From Roseibaca sp. Y0-43 (GTDB lineage: Bacteria > Pseudomonadota > Alphaproteobacteria > Rhodobacterales > Rhodobacteraceae), in the NCBI RefSeq assembly GCF_020667835.1, contig NZ_JAFMPR010000007.1:1-64000 (forward strand): DNA of 64,000 nucleotides, in the 5' to 3' direction. The notes below the pieces were generated by a model. It had not been told where the DNA came from. It did no database searches and was given only the letters and a program-made list of their open reading frames with translations. The translations under genes and the position numbers were made by a program. Positions 58,163 to 64,000 of the stretch are shown piece after piece; position 1 is the stretch's first letter; every line of letters begins with the position of its first letter.

Positions 58163-58191
58163 ATGTTACAAAAGTCAGATAGTGTTGACAA
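58163..58191 (-). promoter_or_regulatory. Promoter of the split transketolase-RLP operon
   Basis: On the minus strand TTGTCA (plus 58186-58191) and TAACAT (plus 58163-58168) are spaced by 17 bp. The -35 lies in operator 3. The spacer contains TGACTTTTG, which also occurs in the aldolase promoter. Confidence 0.6.
58173..58190. promoter_or_regulatory. Operator 3 of the SorC-type regulon
   Basis: AGTCAGATAGTGTTGACA matches operator 1 and the palindromic operator 2. The extended 11-mer TACAAAAGTCA (58167-58177) is identical to that at operator 1. It lies 51 bp before the TTG start of the transketolase N-subunit. Confidence 0.68.
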
Positions 58192-58310
58192 ATGGAATTT
58201 GATGCGCCGCCCCATTATTCGCGCGACACCCCCGCGTGCTTCCGGGGTGGCGCGGGCGGGCTGTCGGGTTTTCCCTGTTTCGGGACACGCACAGGCTTGG
58301 GTCAAAATGC

Positions 58311-58346
58311 AAAACGCCCCCGCTTGCGCGACGGCAAACGGGGGCG
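58311..58346 (-). terminator. Rho-independent terminator of the GS-ALDH-ADH unit
   Basis: On the minus strand CGCCCCCG...CGGGGGCG is followed by TTTTGCATTTT. It lies 86 bp after the iron alcohol dehydrogenase stop and isolates that unit from the RLP operon. Confidence 0.75.
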
Positions 58347-58431
58347 GGGCATCGTGGCACGTGGGATCATGCGGCGGCAACGCCGTTGCAAGCCGCCCCC
58401 GCGTGCAGGTGCTACGCGCGGGCCAGCCGGG

Positions 58432-59577
58432 TTACAGGCAGCTTTCGAACAGCGCGCGCGTGTTCTCGCGCGTCAGCTCTATCGGGTTGCCGCCACAGGA
58501 CGGGTCCAGAAGCGCCATTTCGGTCAGCTCGTCCAGCCGGTCGGCGCTGACACCCATGGCCGACAGGTTGGCCGGGATCGACAGGCTTTCGCGCAGCGCC
58601 ATGATCCGTGCCATGAAACCGGCAAAGCCGCCCTCTATGCCTAGATAAGCCGCTGCGCGGTCAATACGTGCCTCGATCGCCGGGCGGTTGAACTCCAGCA
58701 CCATCGGCATGACGACCGCATTCGTGGTGCCGTGATGGGTGTTGTAGACCGCGCCGATCGGATGGCTGAGCGCATGGATTGCCCCCAAGCCCTTCTGGAA
58801 CGCCACCGCCCCCATCGCGGCGGCCGACATCATGTTGGCGCGCGCGTCCAGATCATCGGGCGTGGCATAGGCGCGGGGCAGGTTTTCAAACACCAGCCGC
58901 ATCCCTTCCAGCGCGATGCCTTGGCTCATCGGGTGGTAATGCGGGCTGCAATAGGCTTCCAGGCAATGCGCCAGCGCATCCATCCCGGTGCCCGCGGTGA
59001 TGAAGGCAGGCATTCCCACCGTCAGTTGCGGGTCGCAAATGGTGACAGCGGGCATCAGCTTGGGGTGAAAGATGATCTTTTTGCGATGCGTGGCGCTATC
59101 GGTCAGCACGCCCGCGCGCCCCACCTCGGACCCGGTGCCCGCCGTCGTGGGCACGGCGATGATGGGCGCGATGGTATCAGGGTTGGCGCGGGTCCACCAG
59201 TCGCCGATATCCTCCAACTCCCACACGCTGACCGGCTGGTCGACCATCAGCGCGATCATCTTGCCCAGATCCAGCGCAGAGCCGCCGCCAAAGGCCACGA
59301 CCCCGTCATGCCCGCCCGCGCGATAGACCGCCAGACCGGCCTGCATGTTTGCTTCGGTCGGGTTCGCGTCCACCTCGGAAAACACCGCGCGACCAAGCCC
59401 GGCCGCGTCCAGAATATCCAACGCCTGCGCGGTGATGGGCAGGGCGGCCAGCGCGCGGTCCGTTACCAGAAGCGGCTTGGCAATGCCCGCGGCCTTGCAC
59501 TGGTCAGCCAGTTCCGAAATCCGCCCCGCGCCGAACTTGATCGCGGTCGGGTAGCTCCAATTTGCCGTCAGTCCCAT
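58432..59577 (-). CDS. Iron-containing alcohol dehydrogenase
   Basis: This 381-aa Fe-ADH (group III) has NAD-binding GGGSALDLGK and the TTAGTGSEV block. Metal ligands lie in MDALAHCLEAY (His), and HALSHPIGAVYNTHHG (two His). The nearly full length (381 aa) is normal. It begins 3 bp after the ALDH stop, so the two are co-translated. It oxidises or reduces a small alcohol/aldehyde; the substrate is unknown. Confidence 0.92.
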   Translation of the reverse strand: MGLTANWSYPTAIKFGAGRISELADQCKAAGIAKPLLVTDRALAALPITAQALDILDAAGLGRAVFSEVDANPTEANMQAGLAVYRAGGHDGVVAFGGGSALDLGKMIALMVDQPVSVWELEDIGDWWTRANPDTIAPIIAVPTTAGTGSEVGRAGVLTDSATHRKKIIFHPKLMPAVTICDPQLTVGMPAFITAGTGMDALAHCLEAYCSPHYHPMSQGIALEGMRLVFENLPRAYATPDDLDARANMMSAAAMGAVAFQKGLGAIHALSHPIGAVYNTHHGTTNAVVMPMVLEFNRPAIEARIDRAAAYLGIEGGFAGFMARIMALRESLSIPANLSAMGVSADRLDELTEMALLDPSCGGNPIELTRENTRALFESCL

Positions 59578-59580
59578 ATG

Positions 59581-60960
59581 TCAGGCCTTTTTCAGGTGGT
59601 AAGACTTGGCGCGGGTCAGCGCCAGATAACCCAGTTTCGACAGCGCCGCGCCGCGCCCGGTATCCTTGCAGCCGGTCCAGCACAGGGCCGGGTCCAGATA
59701 GTCGCAGCGGTTCATCAGGATGGTGCCGGTCTGGATTTGTGCCCCGATGGCGCGCGCGGCCCCGGCATCCTTGGTCCAGATCGACGCGGTCAGCCCGAAA
59801 TCGCTGTCATTCATCAGCGCCACGGCCTCGGCATCATCCTTGACGGGCATGATCCCCACGACAGGGCCAAAGCTTTCCTCGCGCATGACGCGCATGTCAT
59901 GGGTCACTTCGACTAGGATTTGCGGGGCCAAGTAAGCGCCGCCATCATCGGCGGGAAACTCTGCCACATCTATCAGCGCCCGCGCACCTTGGGCCAGCGC
60001 ATCGGCGATCTGCTCGCGCACGGTGACGGCAAAGCGCGCGTGCGCCATCGGGCCCATGGTGGTTTCCTGTTCCAAAGGATTGCCAAGCCGCTGCGCGCGC
60101 ACCCAAGCGACGGCCTTTTCGACAAAGGCATCGAACATGCTCTCATGCACATAGATGCGTTCGATCCCGCAGCAGCACTGGCCCGAATTGAACATCGCGC
60201 CATCCATCAGCCCGTCCACGGCGGCGTCCAGATCGGCATCGGCGCGGACATAGCCGGGGTCTTTGCCGCCCAGTTCCAGCCCCGTGCCGGTGAAGGTGCC
60301 TGCGGCCGCTCTCTCTATCGCGCGCCCGCCCCCGACAGATCCGGTGAAATTCACGAAATCGAACGCACGGGCGGCGATCAGGGCTTCGGTCGTGGCATGG
60401 TCCAGCACCACGTTCTGGAACACGTCCTCTGGCACGCCCGCCTTGTGCATGGCCTGCGCCAAACGCTCGCCCGCGATCAGCGTTTGCGTGGCGTGTTTTA
60501 GCACCACCGCATTGCCCGCGATCAGCGCGGGCACAACTGTGTTGACCGCCGTCAGGAATGGGTAGTTCCACGGCGCGATTACGAAAACCACGCCCTGCGG
60601 CTCGCGCGCCAGCAGGCGGGTGGCGGCGGGGCTGTCTTCGATCACGTCATCGGCCAAGGCCTCTGGCGCGATCTGCGCCATATAGGCCGCGCGCTCGCGT
60701 ACGCCGCCGAATTCGCCGCCATAGCGCACCGGGCGGCCCATTTGCCATGCCAGTTCCGGCACGATCTGGGGCGCCATCGCTTCCAGCGCGTCGATGCCCG
60801 CCATGACGGTCTTGATCCGCTCTGCCAAGGGAAGCGCGGCCCAGTCGCGTTGCGCCGCGCGGGCGCGGGCAACCGCCGCTTGCGCCGCGTCCAAGCCCAA
60901 GGGCGTGCGTTCGGCATAGATCGATCCGTCTACGGGCGAGACGAGTTTGATCGTCGACAT
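59581..60960 (-). CDS. Aldehyde dehydrogenase family protein
   Basis: This 459-aa NAD(P)-dependent aldehyde dehydrogenase has cofactor and active-site blocks VIAPWNYPFLTAVN, LELGGKDPGYV (Glu) and NSGQCCCGIERIYV (catalytic Cys region). The triple Cys and NSGQCCCG are typical of succinate-semialdehyde/aminobutyraldehyde-type enzymes. ATG 60960 (MSTIKLVSPVDG) is chosen over the frame opening at 61188. It lies between the GS-like and Fe-ADH genes. Confidence 0.92.
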   Translation of the reverse strand: MSTIKLVSPVDGSIYAERTPLGLDAAQAAVARARAAQRDWAALPLAERIKTVMAGIDALEAMAPQIVPELAWQMGRPVRYGGEFGGVRERAAYMAQIAPEALADDVIEDSPAATRLLAREPQGVVFVIAPWNYPFLTAVNTVVPALIAGNAVVLKHATQTLIAGERLAQAMHKAGVPEDVFQNVVLDHATTEALIAARAFDFVNFTGSVGGGRAIERAAAGTFTGTGLELGGKDPGYVRADADLDAAVDGLMDGAMFNSGQCCCGIERIYVHESMFDAFVEKAVAWVRAQRLGNPLEQETTMGPMAHARFAVTVREQIADALAQGARALIDVAEFPADDGGAYLAPQILVEVTHDMRVMREESFGPVVGIMPVKDDAEAVALMNDSDFGLTASIWTKDAGAARAIGAQIQTGTILMNRCDYLDPALCWTGCKDTGRGAALSKLGYLALTRAKSYHLKKA

Positions 60961-61003
60961 GATGTCTCCTGTCTGTGTCGATAAATCTTCGGGCCGGGCG
61001 CGG

Positions 61004-62371
61004 TCAGCCGCGCTCCAGCAGGCGTTTGCGTTCCCAATCGGTGACGACGCGGTCATGTTCCTCGACCTCCCACCGCGCGGCGCGGGTGTAATGGTCGACC
61101 ACCTCGTCGCCAAAGGCCGCGCGCAACATGGCAGAACCATCCAGCAGGTCGGCGGCATGGCGCAGCGTCTTGGGGATCTCGCGGGCATTGCGGTTCTGGT
61201 AGCTGTCGCCGGTCATCTCTGCCTCCAGCTCCATGCCTTGCTCTATACCCGCAAGTCCGGCAGCCAACAGTCCCGCGCAGGCCAGATAGGGGTTCAGGTC
61301 CGCGCCCCCGATGCGGCATTCCACGCGCACCGCTTTCGTGCCATCGCCGCAGACGCGGAACCCCGCCGTGCGGTTGTCCAGCGACCAGACCGCCTTGGTC
61401 GGGGCGAACATGCCCACGCAAAAGCGCTTGTAGCTGTTCACATTGGGGGCCAGCAGCGCCGTCAACTCGCCCGCATGGGCCAGTTGCCCCGCCATATACT
61501 GCCGCATCAGCGCCGACATGCCGTATTCCGCGCCCTTGTCCATGAAGGCGGGCTGGCCGTCGAGTGTCCAGAGCGACTGGTGCACATGGCTGGACGACCC
61601 CGCGCGCCGATGGTCGTATTTCGCCATGAAGGTCACGGATTTGCCCAGAGCGGCGGCAATTTCCTTGGTGGCCTGCTTGGTGATGACATGCTGGTCGGCG
61701 GTGGTCAGCATCTCGGCATAGCGGATGTTGATCTCGGCTTGGCCTGCCTCGGCCTCGCCCTTGGAATTTTCGACCGGGATGCCCGCGCCGTAAAGCCCGT
61801 TGCGCAAGGCGCGCATCAAGGGCTCTTCTTTCGAGGTCTGGAACAGGTGGTAATCCTCGTTATAGCCCGAGATCGGCGTCAGATGCTCGGTGCCGTGGTC
61901 GCGCAGCGCCTCGTAGCTTTGCTCGAAGATGAAGAACTCCAGCTCGGTCGCGGCCATCGCCTGATACCCCATCGCGCGGGCGCGCGCGACCTGGGCCTTC
62001 AGGATGGCGCGGGGGGAAATCGCCACCTCTTCATGCGTGTGATGGTCCAGCAAGTCACACAGCACCAGCGCCGTGCCCGGTAGCCACGGGACGCGGCGCA
62101 GCGTGGCCAGATCGGGCTTCATGACGTAATCGCCATAGCCCTTTTCCCAACTGGTAGAGGCATAGCCCTCGACCGTCAGCATCTCCATGTCGGTGGCCAG
62201 AAGGTAGTTGCAGCAATGCGTTTCTTCATAGCCCGACTCCAGGAAATGGGCGGCATGAAAGCGCTTGCCCATCAGGCGACCCTGCATGTCGGGCGCGGCC
62301 ACCAGAACGGTATCAATCTCGCCCGCGCCAAAGGCGGTGCGCAAATCTGCCAATGTCATCAGTCCCGGCAT
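61004..62371 (-). CDS. Glutamine-synthetase-family gamma-glutamyl ligase (PuuA-like)
   Basis: This 455-aa protein has the GS fold: the N-terminal beta-grasp domain and catalytic blocks ATELEFFIF, GEAEAGQAEINI, GSSSHVHQSL, NSYKRF and NRTAGFRV. The missing GlnA adenylylation tail and the adjacent aldehyde dehydrogenase fit the PuuA/GlnT/gamma-glutamylamide-synthetase branch rather than nitrogen-assimilating GlnA. It probably ligates glutamate to an amine. It follows dctP on the same strand after a repeat-rich gap. Confidence 0.87.
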   Translation of the reverse strand: MPGLMTLADLRTAFGAGEIDTVLVAAPDMQGRLMGKRFHAAHFLESGYEETHCCNYLLATDMEMLTVEGYASTSWEKGYGDYVMKPDLATLRRVPWLPGTALVLCDLLDHHTHEEVAISPRAILKAQVARARAMGYQAMAATELEFFIFEQSYEALRDHGTEHLTPISGYNEDYHLFQTSKEEPLMRALRNGLYGAGIPVENSKGEAEAGQAEINIRYAEMLTTADQHVITKQATKEIAAALGKSVTFMAKYDHRRAGSSSHVHQSLWTLDGQPAFMDKGAEYGMSALMRQYMAGQLAHAGELTALLAPNVNSYKRFCVGMFAPTKAVWSLDNRTAGFRVCGDGTKAVRVECRIGGADLNPYLACAGLLAAGLAGIEQGMELEAEMTGDSYQNRNAREIPKTLRHAADLLDGSAMLRAAFGDEVVDHYTRAARWEVEEHDRVVTDWERKRLLERG

Positions 62372-62399
62372 TGTCCCTGTTATCCTTCATCCTTGCCCG

Positions 62400-62486
62400 A
62401 AATATCCTCGGGGGGTCTGGGGGGCTTGATAGCCCCCCAGCTTTGGGTCCTGGGTCTGGGGGGCTTGATGCGCCCCCCAGCTTTTT
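62400..62486. repeat. Tandem hairpin repeat in the dctP/GS gap
   Basis: Two near-identical inverted repeats, CTGGGGGGCTTGATAGCCCCCCAG (62419-62442 region) and CTGGGGGGCTTGATGCGCCCCCCAG (62457-62481 region), lie in tandem, the second followed by CTTTTTCTTTT on the plus strand. The adjoining GCCCGAAATATCCTCGGGGGG resembles a common Rhodobacteraceae intergenic element. The T-run suits the plus strand, although all neighbours are on the minus strand. Confidence 0.65.
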
Positions 62487-62489
62487 CTT

Positions 62490-63527
62490 TTATGAATAGC
62501 GATAGGGCCGCCCGGCCTTGTCCATCGCGGCGTTATAGGCGCGGAACACCTCGACCACCTTGCGCTTGGTCTCGGATTCCGACGCGATCTCTTCCCAGAA
62601 ATCGCGCGCCGCCGTCTCGACCGTGGCCCATTCCGCATCGGGGATAGAGGTCAGCTCCAGCTTTGTGCCCTCGGTGCGCAGCCGCGCTTCGCCCGCCCAA
62701 TACCAGTGCTGGCGGTAGTAATGCGACTGCTCGAAACAGGTGGTCAGCAGGGTTTGCAGATGCGGCGGCAATTCGTTCCACCGCTCCATGTTCGAGAAGA
62801 AATGCCCGATCCATGCACCAGAGATATTGTTGGTCAGGAAATGGCTGCAAATATCGGCCCAGCCCACCTCGTAGGCTTCGGTGATGCCACACCACGCGAC
62901 GCCGTCGATCTCGCCGGTTTGCAGCGCGATTTCCACGTCTTCCCATGGCACGGTCACGGGCACGACGCCGAATTGGGACAGGAAGCGCCCGGCCGTCGGG
63001 AAGGTGAAGACCCGCTTGCCCTGCATATCCGCCAGCGACGTGATGGGCGAGGAGGTGATGAAATGGCACGGATCCCACGCACCCGCCGAGATATGCTTGA
63101 CGCCGACGGCGGCGTATTCCTCGGCCCAGATTTCATTCAGACCCCAGTTGTTGAACAGCGCGGGCACATCCAGCGAATAGCGGCTGCCGAAGGGGAAATA
63201 GCCGCCGAACACGGTCACTTCGGTCGGGCCGGCCATGCTGTCATCATCCGATTGCACCGCGTCGATCGTGCCGCGCTGCATGGCCTGGAACAGCTCGCCC
63301 GTGGGCACAAGCTGGTCGGCATAGAACAGGTCGATCTGCATCTCGTCGCCCGCGATGGCGTTGAACATATCGACCGCGGGTTTCACCACCTGCGCGCCCA
63401 GTGAGGCACCGGCATAGGTCTGCATCCGCCAGCGGATGGTCGATTGCGCGTGCACCGCCGGGGCGGCAAGCGCTGCCGCGCCGCCAAGGGCGCTGGTGGT
63501 CAGGAACTTCCGTCTGGTTGTCGTCAT
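62490..63527 (-). CDS. dctP: TRAP transporter periplasmic binding protein DctP
   Basis: This 345-aa binding protein has a twin-arginine-type leader (TTTRRKFLTTSALGG) and a cleavage site near VHAQ. The TRAP DctP/TAXI-like fold shows MQTYAGASLGAQVV, FYADQLVPTGELFQAMQRG, WCGITEAYEVGW and the C-terminal helices. It delivers an organic anion or zwitterion to the DctQM permease. It lies 61 bp after the dctM gene, whose 3' part is in the window. Confidence 0.93.
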   Translation of the reverse strand: MTTTRRKFLTTSALGGAAALAAPAVHAQSTIRWRMQTYAGASLGAQVVKPAVDMFNAIAGDEMQIDLFYADQLVPTGELFQAMQRGTIDAVQSDDDSMAGPTEVTVFGGYFPFGSRYSLDVPALFNNWGLNEIWAEEYAAVGVKHISAGAWDPCHFITSSPITSLADMQGKRVFTFPTAGRFLSQFGVVPVTVPWEDVEIALQTGEIDGVAWCGITEAYEVGWADICSHFLTNNISGAWIGHFFSNMERWNELPPHLQTLLTTCFEQSHYYRQHWYWAGEARLRTEGTKLELTSIPDAEWATVETAARDFWEEIASESETKRKVVEVFRAYNAAMDKAGRPYRYS

Positions 63528-63588
63528 GGTCTTTTCCTTCTCTGTTGGGGTTGAGGATCAGGGCGCGTTGACCGCGCCTTCTGGGGTT

Positions 63589-64000
63589 TCAGGGAAACAG
63601 GATGCCGGGCAGCCAGAGTGCTATCTGCGGAAAGATCATCACCAGCGCGAGGCCGAAGATCATCACCATCACGAAAGGCACGATCGAGCGGTAGATGTCG
63701 CCCAAACTCACGCTGTCCGGGGCCATCGCCCGCATCAGGAACAGGTTATAGCCGAAGGGCGGCGTCATATAGGCGATCTGGCATGTGATCGTATAGAGTA
63801 CGCCATACCAGATCAGGTCGAATTCCAGCATTCGCACGATGGGCACATACAAGGGGGCCACGATGACCAGCATGGCGGTATCGTCCAGAAACATGCCCAT
63901 CAGGATGAAGGAAACCTGCATCAGGATCAGGATTTCCCAGCGCCCAAGGCCCAGGTTTTCCATGAACAGTTCGCGCACGAAATCGACCGCGCGCAGCCCG
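63589..64000 (-). CDS. dctM: TRAP transporter large permease DctM (C-terminal part, cut by window end)
   Basis: The last 136 residues of a DctM-type permease are present, with hydrophobic segments WEILILMQVSFILMGMFLDD, VPIV and a final membrane helix ending ALWLPGILFP. The frame continues beyond position 64000. The SBP gene follows after 61 bp, as in many TRAP operons. A dctQ gene is expected to the right. Confidence 0.92.
   Translation of the reverse strand, partial: GLRAVDFVRELFMENLGLGRWEILILMQVSFILMGMFLDDTAMLVIVAPLYVPIVRMLEFDLIWYGVLYTITCQIAYMTPPFGYNLFLMRAMAPDSVSLGDIYRSIVPFVMVMIFGLALVMIFPQIALWLPGILFP

Overview
The window looks like a chromosomal segment of a Rhodobacteraceae-type alphaproteobacterium. 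The evidence is uniformly high GC, a Shemin-pathway 5-aminolevulinate synthase (hemA) with an FNR-like box upstream, aerobic-type cobaltochelatase genes cobS and cobT, an argS-SPOR-nagZ order, clpP-clpX, a zapA locus beside transketolase, and TRAP and branched-chain-type ABC transporters. The genus cannot be fixed from the sequence alone.

Layout: 1-541 is the edge of a mobile element: the last codons of an IS3-like transposase, then a 46-nt 3' fragment of a tRNA-Phe gene that looks like an integration-site remnant. 542-6962 (minus) is a urea ABC transporter, urtABCDE, with a GNAT acetyltransferase inserted between urtB and urtC. 7452-10281 (plus) pairs an outer-membrane barrel protein with an exported serine hydrolase. 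10500-14649 (plus) is a potFGHI-type polyamine importer. 14650-22559 holds cobT, an FMN reductase, a transferrin-binding-protein-like lipoprotein, a small ion channel, cobS, a cytochrome P450 and an M20 peptidase. 22679-43844 is mostly core: hemA, a RodZ-like protein, ispG, tkt, a coiled-coil protein plus zapA, rlmE, a Ppx/GppA phosphatase, a one-carbon cluster (small conserved protein, MTHFR-like protein, corrinoid methyltransferase), clpX, clpP, argS, a SPOR protein, nagZ and a LysR regulator. A tRNA-Ser(GCU) at 43889-43978 is followed by an AT-richer accessory gene (DUF2971 type).

45198-58122 is the most interesting part: a sugar-catabolic regulon around a SorC/DeoR-type regulator. It has a class II aldolase/short-chain dehydrogenase fusion, an MtnA-like isomerase, an MtnK-like kinase, a ribose-type ABC importer, a FucU/RbsD mutarotase, a form IV RuBisCO-like protein and a split (two-gene) transketolase. 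I find three copies of an 18-bp dyad, consensus roughly GTCAnnTAnnnTTGaCA, one in front of each divergent or leading promoter (47307-47324, 50812-50829, 58173-58190). They tie the four transcription units into one regulon. The inferred job is uptake of a 5-modified ribose (5-methylthioribose, 5-deoxyribose or similar), phosphorylation at C1, isomerisation to a ribulose 1-phosphate, and C-C cleavage by aldolase and/or an RLP-transketolase branch.

58432-64000 (minus) is a second accessory unit: a TRAP transporter (dctM 3' part, dctP), a glutamine-synthetase-like gamma-glutamyl ligase, an aldehyde dehydrogenase and an iron alcohol dehydrogenase, ending in a good terminator. It probably serves uptake and oxidation of an amine or alcohol; the substrate is unknown.
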